Of a DNA stretch of 64,000 nucleotides, positions 1 to 11,579 are shown in pieces. This DNA comes from Inia geoffrensis (taxonomy: Eukaryota; Chordata; Mammalia; Artiodactyla; Iniidae): positions 5,332,001-5,396,000 of the forward strand of contig CM070911.1 in assembly GCA_036417435.1 (NCBI GenBank), given 5' to 3'. Each line of letters opens with the position of its first letter. Positions within the stretch are counted from its first letter, which is position 1. Under the pieces are notes generated by a model. It was not told the origin of the DNA, searched no databases, and worked only from the letters and a program-made list of their open reading frames with translations. The position numbers and the translations under genes are program-made.

Positions 1-59
1 CGCAGCCTCTCACAAACTACCTTTCCACCAGTAGCCACCAGCTTACCAGTTCCCCTCAC

Positions 60-470
60 TTAATGCTCCAGCTGATGCCAAAATCTTGGCTTCCTGTGCA
101 CCAGTTCCAAACAGAAATACGGAGACAGAGTTATGGAGGAGAAAGACAGAGTGGCTTTATTTCTTTGCCAGGCAAAGAGGGAACACAGTAGGCTAGCAAC
201 TCAAGAACTGCGCCCCCCTCCCTGGGGAATAAGGAGACATCTTACAGTCGGGGAGGCCAGGAGTAAGCAACAAGGAGCAAGGCGGTAAGAGTCTTGCATT
301 CTTCTTTCTTCGGCAGGGTTTCAAAAGGGTGGGATTGCTGACAAGATGAGGGTCTCAGGTGGTCTCCTAATCTGGATGAGCTTCTCTGGTCCCTTTAATC
401 CTGCCTCAGGTGGCCTCCTGGCTGCTCCTCCCTTAATTAGCAACTGTTCAAATCTGCCCTTTGGAACTCA
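60..470 (-). mobile_element. ERV LTR, partial provirus edge or solo LTR
   Basis: Read on the minus strand, this stretch has the layout of a retroviral LTR. There is a U3-like segment, then an AATAAA polyadenylation signal (complement of 156-161) followed by a pyrimidine-rich segment and a CTCTGTCTC motif, as in the R/U5 regions of gammaretrovirus-like artiodactyl ERVs. Sequence at 1-60 would then lie just downstream of the LTR, so internal proviral sequence may continue beyond the window start; no gag, pol or env is visible here. The LTR limits are approximate because I could not fix the terminal TG/CA pair or a target-site duplication. An unrelated sequence with a chance AATAAA is the main alternative. 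Confidence 0.5.
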
Positions 471-594
471 GGTAAGGTTATGGAGGCTGGAGTCTTTCCT
501 ACAAGAAATGGGGGACAAAAAGACCTCCCTGCCTGGGAGCCCCATAGGGCCCCGCTCGGTTTCACAGCCTTGCAGGCCAGACTGTTCTTCAGAC

Positions 595-985
595 CTGCGC
601 AGTGGTGTCCAGGCTCAGGGCTTTTGCACTGCTGCCTGCTCTGCCTGGAACCCACTCCCTGCGTACATCTGCATAGCCCTCCACTCAGTTTCCTGCAAGT
701 CTCTTCTCAAAGTCCACCCAATCAGACAGAATGTGCCTGCCTAGCCTGATCAGAACAGCATTCACACGACTTTCTCTCCCTTCATCCTGTTTTATTGTAA
801 TCCGCAGCACTGATCAAGCTCTGATATTGTATACATACATTCTCTTTTATTGGTTTATCTTAGTTACCTCCCCTTACTAGGAGGTATGCTAGAAAAAGCA
901 GGGACTTGGTTCCTGTTTTCTGATGTATCCTCAGCACCTAGAACAGTGGCTGGTACATAGTAGACTGGCAATCCATTTTTGTGGT
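595..985 (+). mobile_element. L2 LINE 3' end
   Basis: The order of motifs matches the L2 3' region: a cttttgcactgctgcctgctc block with ctctgcctggaac, then agcagggacttggttcctg, and finally cctagaacagtggctgg with a cacatagtag-like end. It is strongly diverged, as expected for this ancient family. It is non-coding debris. Confidence 0.8.
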
Positions 986-989
986 TGGA

Positions 990-3900
990 CCTGTTGTGAG
1001 AATCGGAGTTGAAGCCACTTAACAATATTTGATGCAGTTAATTGCCTGGCGAAATTCATGAAACATCGTAGGCATAAGGTTTTACATGCGAAATGGTGCT
1101 AATTCTGCTGGGGATTGGAGAGAAGCTCAGGTAAGGACTTGGTGTTGGTGGATGTCAGTCCCTTAGTAAAACCTGGACATGCAGCTCTGCATTTTCCCCA
1201 CCCTCTTACAATCTTCTTTCTGTGTTTGGGCTCATGGCAAAGTAACGTGGGAATCCCTGGTCCAACCTCCCAGCCCCGGAGCTCGAGTTCCCCACGATCC
1301 TTTCCCTGCTGCCGGCTCCCAAGCCCTTTGGACACCCTCTAACCTGCGTGGAGCCTTCCCTGTGTCCCTCATTCCTTGTTTACCCCTCACAATGAAGACT
1401 TAGCTTTTCTCTCCAAATACATGTGGAGCCACCAGGGATAAAACTGCATACTCTGTCCTTGAGGGTCCTTGGTGTCGGAGGAATCTTCAGAGTCCGTGCT
1501 GGTGTATAATCTCCCTTCTGCTGGTCAGCTTCCTGAGCCTGGCAAACTGCAGTCTGTGTGAGAGCAGGCGGGTGGAGAAGGTAGAACATTGGTCAGATGG
1601 ACTGTGAGTAATTCGGCCACAGCACCAGGAGGGCAATATTCACGTGAACACTTCCCCTGGCCTTCACTCTCAACCACCCAAGGCTTTAACTAATGTGATT
1701 CTGGAAGATGCTCTTGTTTTGCAGTCCAAAATACTTGGGGAGAAGGCATAAGATTGATGTGGTGCCTTGTTATTTTTCCCCCCAGGAGATTCCTCTTTAA
1801 AAACTTACATATGTTCCCTTTTATTGGCTTACTTGCAAAGAAAGGAGTTTGAACCTATGGAATTATTATAGTTGTACATCAAGAAAACCCAACTCTGAGA
1901 ACTGTTTCTATACACACATTAAACTAATTTCCTCACTGAAAGGCCCTGACCAATGGGCTTCCGAAGTGGCCCAGAGAAATGCTGATCATTCCTGCCTTAA
2001 TTTTCCTCTTACTAGAGTGTATCTGTTTTCTTCTAGGCAGAACAATTCTGACAAAAATATCGACAGTATTTCCCAGACCTTGTTAATCAACCACACCTAA
2101 TTTTCTATGGTCGCTTTCATCTATTTAGAAGCATTATACAGCTATGAACTTTGTCAGCATCACAAAACTGCCCAGTGAATAAAATATGATCTGTATCAGG
2201 CAATCACAAGTAGACTCCTAAGTAAACTCTAGTATGGGTGTTATAATCTTATAGAACTTTAGAACTCAGAGATAAATGCCAAAAATGACTTTATTTATAA
2301 AAGGAGATTAAAAGGAGATTAATGCAAATACTTTGTTTCATTTAAACAAAATCAAACAAACCTGACTGAGAAATAAAGATTAGACACCCCTTACAGCATT
2401 ATCCCAATGGGCATGAGTTTGCTCTCCAGATCTAGAAGAGGGTCCCAGGAGCCTGAGTTGGGCATAGGTGTTGGGGAGCCAGGAGGGGGATACATGGGAG
2501 GCAGGAATGTTTGGTCTGCATGGTTGGGAGCTGAGGGTCCCCCAGGAAGAAATTCAGCGGCCAAGTAGATGAAGCCTGGTTCTTGCCTGTTAAGGAACTC
2601 CACAGCGTACTTTTAGTGATGTTGGACCCACAGTTGTTTAGCACTGGGCTGCTGGAGTATCCGCATGGCAGATCTCCACATTAGCACACACAGAACACAC
2701 ACATAAACTCCTGTTCTCCTGCTCTCTCTTCTATCCACTGCTTTCCATTCGCCTCTCCAGAGGACTCTTTCTGGCCTTCTGGAAGTTGCTGCAAAGGAAG
2801 AGTGGCGAGCAGGGACTGTGAAGATTTGTCAGCCCAGATGTCAGTGGACAGAGGACAAGCTTTGGTGGCTTTGGCCAGAGGGAAGAACAGGGTGGTCAAT
2901 GGATTCAGAAAGAGGGGGCAGGAGGCAGGGTCAGGGGTAGAGGTGGGCTGCAGAGGGGTGAGAGGAGGAAGGAGCAGAGGTGTGGATAAGGGTCACCAGG
3001 CCCATCCCCGCAGCCTAATGGCCAAAGCTGAGGGGCTCCCGCCCAGTGGGCAGAGGCTTCTGGTCCTCCCTTCCCTGCAGGATGGCAGCATCAAGGTCCG
3101 TCCGAGGTCAAAGTGTCTTAAACATGTGCTCAACTCCCTGGCTTCCCTGCAAAATGGTGCAGGATCTGGAAAGGGCTGAGAAGAGGCACCCACATGCCTT
3201 CTCCTGTAGCTGGATCTGGGGGAAATGCCAGAGGGCAAAGGCACTGCCCTTGAGGCAACCAGAGTCTGCTCTGGAAACAAGGCCACGAAATCTAAGTCCA
3301 AGGACCCTCTGGTAAGCAGAGCACTTTCTAAAAAGCAGACCCTGGGGGGAGTAGGTCTGGTGGGGTCAGCCTGATGCTTGGAGAGGTAAAGCCACCAGCC
3401 CAGGGATTCAGAGCTGATGAGTGAAAGCCTGGATCCCACAGATGTTAAAAGTGATGAACAGTGACTGGGGAGGCCCATCCCTAAATTTGCAGGGTCCAGG
3501 GCAAGAATACACAGAAAGGCCCATTAGTCGAAATATTTGAAAGTTATGAAGCAAACCAAGAAACTGTTAAATGAAATATTTTTTCTGCCACTTTGACAAA
3601 TAAAACTTCAAAACACAGATCAAAAATTATGTTTTTTATGTAACTAAAATTCAGCAAAATATCAAAGATGATTACATTTAATTATTACTACACATGTCTG
3701 GGTGTTTTGTTGATGGGCTAATGATGCTTGAATAAATGATAAGATAAAGCTGGACAATTCATATATTATTGTTAAAAAATTCCCCTTCCTGATGGCTACC
3801 TCAGTTTCCTTTCCAGGAACATATGATAATAAAACTCACTTACACCCTGAGCGATGCTGAACCTGTGGACAGAGGCTGTGCGCCACTTAATCTGGCTGCT

Positions 3901-4900
3901 GTAAGTATTTAAATATTTGATCACCATGCAGATTTTCTTTGCATTTAATGTATGGTACTTTCAGATGTGGGAAAATTATCTTTAATTTTGAAAAGGGTGA
4001 AGAATGCTAAATGTCAAAACACAACACAAAAATACAGACTCTAAGTGAGCACTGATGGGTAGTCAACATAACAAATATATGAATGGAGGAAAATGGTGGT
4101 ATAAACAGAGTTTTCGTATAAGAGGATATTTTAAGCAGTGAGCAAAGGAGTGATGTATTCGATAAATTATGTTGGGACAAAGAAAACATCAAACTGGGAA
4201 AAATGTCACACTCTTGCCTCATGTTGTATTCAATTTTAGGCACAGGGAGAGATTAAAGGGTTACTATCCCCCCAAAAGATTATTTTACTGATCGTTTTGA
4301 ACTTTTTGTACCTTTTTACAACTTCTTTAGTTGATGCAGCCAGTGATTCTGTCAAATGACATTGGTGGGATTGCACTTGACTTGTTTTTGGCTGATTTTA
4401 ACTAGAATGCTTCTAGTGTTTCCCCTATTAAGAAAAATGTTGGCCCTTAGCTCTAGATACCTGTCATCATTTGAGAAAATATCTTTCTATTTCACTTCAT
4501 TAGTGCACTGATAAGGAATTATAACGTTTATAAAATGTCCTTTTAACATCTATGAAAACTCTCTGTAAAATGAATTGTTGGACCCTTAGAGAATATTTAT
4601 TTTTGAGGCTTTTGAAATGTATTTTCAAACTATCCTCCAGAATCCTTACCTCAATTTAGACTCATGCCAAGGGTATATAAGTCTAAAAGTTTTAGATTTC
4701 TAAAGCTTATTAGAAGTGTATATCTTGGTGTATATATTCCCTCATCTGCTGGCCCACCCAAGAGCAAGTAAACCCTAAGTCTCCTGAGTATCCTTCCAGA
4801 GTTTCTTTAAGCACAAAGAATACAAATATATAATTTCCCTCCTTTTGCCTGCAAGGGTTAAATGTGTTTGAAGTATGTTTGTATGTACCTATAGAGCCTA
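990..4900. other. Unassigned, mostly single-copy-like sequence
   Basis: No gene recognised. The part at about 2680-3480 is GC-richer and carries a 161-codon minus-strand open frame (2993-3478) with no domain I know, so I do not call it a gene. The segment at 3480-3900 is AT-rich with a 'gggtccagggcaag' start that vaguely recalls old DNA-transposon debris. The part at 4000-4900 is AT-rich and featureless. Confidence 0.4.
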
Positions 4901-4904
4901 TAGA

Positions 4905-5830
4905 GCACTGTCATTATGTTTCCTAACAGCTGGATAGGATTTCATGAATAGAGGCAGCACCAAATATTCAGATAATACCCTATTGATGGGCACTTAGCTA
5001 GTTTTCAGTACTCTGCTATTGCCTCAGTGCTGGGGGATGGGTAATGCCGTACATTCATCACTTCACATACCTGCAAATATACCCACAGAAACCTCCAAAC
5101 TGTGGTGATTTTCTCCAAGCCTACATGCACCTGTAACACTCAGAGTTCTTGCTGAATTTTCCTCCAAAAGGGTTTTAATGACAAATAATCCCATCACGCA
5201 TGTCTGACCACTGACACAGACTGCCAACAGTGTTGTGAAATTCTTGATTTTTGCTGATCCCAGAGGTGAAAAATGGCACCCTAGTGTAGTTTCTTACATT
5301 ACTCTTTTCATATTGTGAGAGAAGGTGAGCATCTTTTCTTATGCTTAAGAGCCATTTGTAATTCCTCTCTTATAAACTGTCCATACACCTATTCTTCACT
5401 CTAGTTTCTATTGTTTTGTTTGTTATTTTATTAAAAATTTCTTAGCATTCCTTAAGTATGACAGAATTCAGTCCTTTTGTGATAGGAACTATAAATATAG
5501 TTTTCTCACTTATATTTTGATTTTGCTTATATGATTATTTTTATGCAGGAGGGTTTTTTTTTGTAGTTTGTTTATTTTTTACTTAGTCAACTTTATCATT
5601 ATTTTCCTGTTTGACTTTTTAATTGTGACCCGTATTACAATGGTCTTCCTGAATACAAAACTATAAGGACATGTCCCTGTGTTTCTTTTAGTATGTTTAT
5701 AGTTTCATTTTTTACATTTAAATATTTGATCGTTTTGGAATTACACTGGCATATGATTTAAGGTATTGATCTATGTTTAATTATTCCCATCAGAAATATG
5801 TTGAAAAGATTTTTCAAATTTACTGATATT
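4905..5830 (-). mobile_element. Old L1 (L1M-like) ORF2 3' region
   Basis: On the plus strand this reads as antisense L1 ORF2: a gatgggcacttagctagtt block, then gaggtgaaaaatggcaccct, then gaaggtgagcatcttttctt followed by gccatttgtaattcctctct. The order is that of an L1 ORF2 end running right to left. Divergence is high and the frame is broken throughout. Confidence 0.7.
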
Positions 5831-6269
5831 TTTCCTACTTATTATTTTTAAAAACTTTATTGCATCACTTTCTGAGGTGTAATTTCTCCTTGGAGCTCTA
5901 CCTGAGAAGCAGCCTACACTGAGTGAGCACAACTGACAAAATCCCTGAGAGGCCAGCGCTGTACCACAGCCTATTACATTTCCCCAAATCTCCCTTTGAC
6001 TCACTTATTTTGTCCTCATTTTCACAGCCTTGGGTTTGAAACTATGTCAGCACTTGAATCCTTGCTTTATGGTTTTCTTTCTAGAAGACCCGAGCAAAGG
6101 AAATAGTCTTACTTATTTTTTATCTGCTTGATTTATGCCTAGAAAGAGATAAAGGGTATAGATGAGTTTCTGTATTTTACTCCTGCTATGTTTCTATTTA
6201 ATCTTGTATCTTGTAACTTCAACTTTGTAAGTGTCACTGGTGTGTTAGTTTGTGCATGGATTTTCACGA

Positions 6270-6410
6270 CGGTTCATATAATTATTCAACAAATATTTAT
6301 TGAAAACTACCAAGTGTCAGGCATTGACCTAGGTCCTTGGATATAGCAATAAGCAAAAGTGACCAAAATTCCTGCCCTTAAGTATTTAGATTCTAGTATT
6401 TATTCACTGT
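6270..6410 (-). mobile_element. L2 LINE 3' end
   Basis: The sequence attcaacaaatatttattga, followed by ccaagtgtcaggcattgacc and aattcctgcccttaagta, is the reverse complement of the L2 3' terminus. Confidence 0.7.
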
Positions 6411-6719
6411 GGAGTTTAGCAATGTAAAATGGTGTCTTTAGGTCATTTTATGTTTTATGGAGTGAATTCCATCTTGTCTGACATTAAGATCGTTACCACT
6501 GCTTATATAATTCTTGCATTGGCCATTTTGCTATGCCTATTCATTGAATTTCAAGCTTCCTCAATTATTTTGTTTTAGATGTGTCTTTTTATACAGCATA
6601 GAGTAGGATTTGTTATTTTGTTTTGTGATTCTTTCTGAAAATTGTTTTTGTGGTGGTAGATCGGATAATCTATTTATTTATTAATAAGACAAATATGCTT
6701 GAGCTTGGCTCTCATATAA

Positions 6720-7119
6720 GTCAAGGTTCAACTTGAGAAACAGGACCCTTGGAGATATATATTAAAGTATTTATCGCAAGAGGTTGACTCACGTAGTTGT
6801 TGGGGGTGACTAGGTGAGCCTAGAATCTGGAGAGCAGGCCATCGGAAGAGGTAAGCTGGGACTCCCAAGCATGAATGGAAACTGCTGTCCACAGGTTGAA
6901 TTTCTTCATCAGGGAAGCCTGAGCCCTGCCATGAAGGCTTTTTGACTGAATCAGACCCACACAGATCCTCAAGGAGTCTTATTTACTTAAAGCCAACTGA
7001 TTATGGACTTTACTTACATTTACAAAATATTTTCACAGCAACTCCTAGATTAGCATTTGATTGGATAACTGGGGATTGTGTGTCCTAGACCAACTGACAT
7101 TTAAAACTGACCCTCACAT
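6720..7119 (+). mobile_element. MLT2-like ERVL LTR
   Basis: The start (gtcaaggttcaacttgagaa, compare the MLT2 start TCAGGGTTCTCTAGAG), the ggttgactcacgtagttgt block, the middle part around ccaactgattatggacttta, and the end ttaaaactgaccctcaca follow the MLT2 LTR order. It appears as a solo LTR; no ERVL internal sequence adjoins it. Subfamily not resolved. Confidence 0.6.
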
Positions 7120-7576
7120 GTTCTTTGTTGATTTGTAGCTTAAAATGTCTGTGTGGTCCATTTTTATGGTCTTTGTTTTTAATTTGTTGTAATTTTTCTA
7201 ATAGTTAGAACATCTTGTATTTTTCTTCAAATGGCTGCCTTTAATGTTAGACTTTAATGCAAAACCTTTAGTTTCTATTTATTTAGACAATATCTACTCG
7301 TTCTCTAATGTGAACAGTGCTGAAAATGGCACATGTCTTTATCCCTTCGTGTCACCTTCTTCTGCACAATCCCTTAATTCTATTCAATTCCCTAATTCTA
7401 TCTTTGTTAATATTGACTCTTGTACTGTTAAAAATGCTTATACACTGAGACTTGATTTCTCAGCTTTAAATGATATGCTTTGATGCTCAGCTATTACAGC
7501 TGAGGTATCAAAACGCTTATTCTACCTCAATTTTCTTTCTTCTTTCCTCCCACTTTTTGTTAGCTGTGTCATTTCT
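7120..7576. other. Unassigned AT-rich sequence
   Basis: AT-rich sequence that may be very old antisense L1, but I cannot align it with confidence. A 79-codon frame at 7244-7483 has no recognisable domain. Confidence 0.35.
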
Positions 7577-7790
7577 TTCTTTTTTTTTTTTTTTTTGTTG
7601 CGGTACACAGGCGTCTCACTGCTGTGGTCTCTCCTGTGCGGAGCACAGGCTCCAGACGCGCAGGCTCTGTGGCCATGGCTCACGGGCCCAGCCGCTCCAT
7701 GGCATGTGGGGTCTTCCTGGACCGGGGCATGAACCCGGGTCCCCTGCACCAGCAGGCGGACTCTCAACCACTGCGCCACCAGGGAAGTCC
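7577..7790 (-). mobile_element. CHR-2-like tRNA-derived SINE
   Basis: The minus strand starts GGACTTCCCTGGTGGCGCAG at 7790, carries the tRNA-like A box (TGGCGCAGTGG) and B box (GGTTCATGCC) of a pol III promoter, continues through the CHR-2 body, and ends in a poly(A) tail (poly-T at 7577-7596). The open frames across it on both strands are by-products of the SINE. I see no convincing target-site duplication. Confidence 0.93.
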
Positions 7791-8845
7791 CCAGTGTTGG
7801 TGTTTTTAAGGGGAAACAATTGGGAGAAAAATGTATTGCTACATGGTAACTGATCATGTGCTGTCAAGTTTTTTGCATTTATTTCTTGTGTTTTTACATC
7901 ACTTAGCAATGGACTGTATTTTCTTACATCCTATTTATGGGAATTTCTGAGAGTGATGGGTGTTGGGGAGAAACTAGTACAGCAGAGTAGTAATCCAAGG
8001 CTCAAAGATGAAAGGCTCCCTGGATTCTGCTGCCACAAAAACAAATTTTTCCTTCTAATCCTACATGGGAGCCAGTCTGTACCCTCCCTTACCTTGTCTC
8101 TGATTCAAACCAGGTTTAGAAACAATTCCACCACCACCCCTGCTCTTCATACTGTCCAAACCTATTGTTGCTACACCAGCTGCAAAATATTTCCTTTCAT
8201 GGCAACCCTCTCACTTTCAAGAAACAGATTTAGCTGGTTGATTCTAAGGTCACGTGCAGCATACCTCTCAGGCTCTGAACCTCTCCTTTTTCCTTCCTCA
8301 CACCAGAGTTTTGCATGGTCTTGGCTCTTTTGACCAGTTTTACATATGTTTTAGAAATCTGTGAATCGTATATGTGACCAAGTTCCACTAAAGATGGAGA
8401 TTGTACCTTTTTTTTTACATTCTCCCTTTTGCTTTGTATAGCTTCCAGGAAGAGAAAAGGAAGAACTGCTGACTCAGTAACTACATTCACCTAGTTTCTC
8501 AAGTCCTTTTGACCCAGAATGTTCTTCACTCATATCTTCTGTTGTGTCATGATCCATAGATTTAAAAATCTGAATTCCTCTTGTCCAGAAGAATTTTTTG
8601 ACCTTGTTTCCAGGTAGGTAGTATAAGTCAGTTATACACTCTGGTTCATACAAATGCAAATACATGTACACATCTATGACAACAAATAACAAGGATAAGT
8701 CAGTAATTCTCAACTTTACCAAATATACTGCACTAATATTTTCTTGTTCCATTCTGTTCTACTTATTTGTTTAATGTTTGTCATTGTCCACTCATTCAGC
8801 ATGGTTTATTAGTGGCTTACTACCTTCTCTATGAAAACCTCTTAT
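7791..8845. other. Unassigned sequence
   Basis: No repeat or gene recognised. Short open frames (for example 126 codons at 7953-8333) lack any domain or codon signal that I can see. Confidence 0.35.
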
Positions 8846-8849
8846 CTGG

Positions 8850-8990
8850 AAAATTTATTCATTCTGCACCTAATATTTTTTGAGTGTTTTCTATGGGCCA
8901 TGCACTGTTCTGGGTGTTTTAATATGACTGTGTATAACACATGCATTCAAATATGACATCTATCCTCATGAAAGTTTACAGGAATGCCAC
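8850..8990 (-). mobile_element. L2 LINE 3' end, diverged
   Basis: A run of ttttgagtgttttctatggg, ccatgcactgttctgggtg and ctatcctcatgaaagtttac parallels the antisense L2 3' end (gagcacctactatgtgccaggcactgttct...cctcatggagctta). Confidence 0.6.
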
Positions 8991-9063
8991 CAAATGGTCA
9001 AGAGAAATAACAGCAATTGTACGGAGGATGATAATTGCATCATAACTGCTTCACACATATTAT

Positions 9064-9640
9064 CTAGCAGTTAACAAACAATTCGAAAATTTTACCTAAC
9101 TTTCCTTTTTTTATAAATTTATTTATTTATTTATTTTTGGCTGTGTTGGGTCTTCATTGCTGCTGTGTGTGGGCTTTCTCTAGTTGCAGCGAGCAGGGGC
9201 TACTCTTCGTTGCAGTGTGAGGGCTTCTCATTATGGTGTTTTCTCCTGTTGCGGAGCACAGGCTGTAGGCACACGGGCTTCTGTAGTTGTGGCATGTGGG
9301 CTCAGTAGTTGTGGCTTTCAGGCTCTAGAGCTCAGGCTCAGTAGTTGTGGTGCACAGGCTTAGTTGCTCTGTGGCATGTGGGATCTTCCCGGCCCAGGGC
9401 TCAAACCCGTGTCCCCTGCATTGGCAGGTGGATTCTTAACCACTGTACCACCAGGGAAGTCCCTACCTAACTTATGTTTTAAAACGGGTACCAGTTAGGC
9501 AGAGATTACACTGTTTTTCAATAAGACTTCTTTAAGGGTCAATGATTTTGTGACTCACTCAAGATCGCACAGTCAGTAAGTCACAAAACTAGACCATAAT
9601 CTTCGTGCTTTAATTCTTAGTCATTGTCCTTTACATCACA
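9064..9640 (-). mobile_element. MIR SINE, split by a CHR-1 insertion
   Basis: The right part (9474-9640) holds actcaagatcgcacagtcag followed by taagtcacaaaactagacc, the antisense MIR core (gcccaaggtcacacagctagtaagtggcagagct). The left part (9064-9092) has a cacatattatctagcag start. A CHR-1 SINE at 9103-9463 separates the two parts. Confidence 0.6.
9103..9463 (-). mobile_element. CHR-1-like tRNA-derived SINE
   Basis: A minus-strand SINE of about 360 bp: its 5' end is GGGACTTCCCTGGTGGTACA at the right, followed by a tRNA-like head and the CHR-1 body with repeated gtagttgtgg units. The tail lies at the left (atttatttatttattt complement). It is flanked by a direct repeat TACCTAACTT at 9093-9102 and 9464-9473, a clean target-site duplication. 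It sits inside an older MIR. Confidence 0.92.
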
Positions 9641-11030
9641 TGAATATGGAATCAATTAAAATTAGTAGCTGTCAAAGAAGATTAAACAGAGATTAAATAA
9701 AACTTTACTCAAAAGGATGAAATATCAGCATTGCATAAAAATAACTTTCATTAGTAGTCAAACATAAGTTTTAGGGAACATACTACCTCAAAATGTTTGA
9801 GTAGTCAAAAGCCAGCAGCAGGAAAAACAGCACATACATATTCATAAAACTCACAACTCATGGTACTATTTAAAAGGGGGATCTTGTTAGTGACTACATT
9901 CTCTGGAGCTTTGCTGTCACTTGATAGTGTACGTGCTCCAGGTCAGCTGAGAAAGTTGACTGAAGGACTCCTCATTATATGGACATGTCTGTTTGGAAGG
10001 CAGATTGGGGCTGTGGGGAGTCATGGACCATTCCTAACACTTGGAGTTTGATGTCACCAAGAAACGTGGCCCCAGCCGCCTCTTCCAGAATCCTCATCTC
10101 TTGACAGAATGAATCTCTGGATGAGGGTCATCCTTGTGGAGACCACTCAAGACTCAGAGAAATCTGACTGCAACCCCTCCAAGGACAGACCTATTCAGAA
10201 GACAACAAAGGACCCACATTTCTGGGAAGAGGGCATTTGACATGAGGGAATGAGGCTGGCAGAGCCAAGCCCCCTCCATGAAAAATAAAGGAGGAGGAGG
10301 CAATGGAACAATTTTCATCAGAGTGATAAACCTCCCTCAGAAGCTCTACACCTTGACATGTGTATTTGCTTCTTAGGCCTTCCAGAACCAACTGTTTACT
10401 AACCTTCTCATGGGATCAGATCAGCAATGTGTGCTGACTGTCCATGACTCGGCCTCTATCCTATTTTTGCCTAAGCCCCTATCAACCCCTGCCAAGCAGA
10501 CGCTCTTGAAAACTTGTAGCTGGTGCCCTTGTAGCGGGTGTCCTACAGTCAATCAACGGCAGTCCAAGACGGTCAGATTCCAGCCACATCTGCCAACTGA
10601 GCTGAGGGTTTGAACATAAAAAGATTATGAAAGAAAACTATAAAGCAAAGGTTGAACAGCTCTGCAGAAGGAGAAAAGAGAATACAAAGGCTAGACACAG
10701 GTTGTGTTTTCCTTCAGAGAACAGCATAAACAGTACAGTCTTCAGTAGGAGGGTCCAGATGTAGCTCTAGGAGAACACGCCCAAGTGCAGCTGATGAACT
10801 TAGCCACGTTTCACTCTCCTGCATATGGGACCCAGAAGTTAGTCCTAAGCTCTGTCACTGTAACTTTCAAGGGAAACTTTAATGTAGATCTACTGGTCAA
10901 CAGCTTTTTGCCAGTGGTCCAGCAGCACCATGGGGTGGTCCTCTCAAGGTGGAATTTTTTTTAATTAATTAATATAATATATATAGTACTCCATGCAGAA
11001 TTCATTCATTCATGTCCTAATTCATTCATA
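9641..11030. other. Unassigned sequence
   Basis: No gene recognised. Parts around 10400-10620 have an LTR-like base composition but no feature I can name. AT-rich around 10958-10985. Confidence 0.35.
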
Positions 11031-11034
11031 AATT

Positions 11035-11140
11035 AGTTTCTTCTTCTAAAATATAATCACTGCTATATCTCTAGAGACAAAATCGGGGTCTGGCACATCA
11101 TATACACGCAATAAATAGTTTATTGAATAAATGAGTGAGC
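11035..11140 (+). mobile_element. L2 LINE 3' terminus
   Basis: The sequence ggggtctggcacatcatata, followed by cgcaataaatagtttattga and ataaatgagtg, is the L2 end (cctggcacatagtaggcgctcaataaa...gaatgaatga). Confidence 0.6.
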
Positions 11141-11363
11141 CACCAGAGCAGATTATTATAAAAATGTGTATGTGAGGTATAGGCAACTCAGCAAGAATCC
11201 ATTCCCAGCCATCAGGACACTGCATGTAAGAGGCAGTCACGCAGACTGTATGACACCGAAGGTAAGTGCCCTTCCCCTAGCAAGGCCCTTCCCCTTGATC
11301 TCTCCTTCCCCCTTTATGCTTTCAATTAATGTGAATTTGCTGGTGCCTCTAAAGTCTATATCA

Positions 11364-11495
11364 GGGAATTGCCTGGCAGTACAGTGATTAGGACTCCGAG
11401 CTTTCCCTGCCAGGAGCGTGGGTTCAATCCCTGGTCAGGGAACAAAGATCCCGCAAGCTGAGCGGCCAAAAACAAAAAAACCAAAACAAAAAAAA
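11364..11495 (+). mobile_element. Short tRNA-derived SINE of cetartiodactyl CHR type
   Basis: Begins GGGAATTGCCTGGCAGTACA with the tRNA-like A box, has a B box in GTGGGTTCAATCCC, then cccgcaagctgagcggcc and an A-rich tail (to 11495). This is the short SINE form without the CHR-2 middle part. The flanks show a longer duplicated context, described under findings. Confidence 0.85.
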
Positions 11496-11523
11496 CTACC
11501 AATGTTTAATGTGAATTTATTAA

Positions 11524-11560
11524 ATATATATATATATATATTATATATATATATATATAA
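11524..11560. repeat. (AT)n microsatellite, self-complementary
   Basis: Alternating AT of about 37 bp with a central TT step, so that the two halves are inverted repeats of each other. Likely a slippage tract grown near the A-rich SINE end. Confidence 0.9.
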
Positions 11561-11579
11561 TAAGTGAAATCTATATCAG

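Noticed and set aside
2993..3478. 161-codon minus-strand frame
   Set aside because: Purine-rich complement gives a biased Ser/Leu/Arg/Pro composition; no domain recognised, no start context or splice pattern supporting it.
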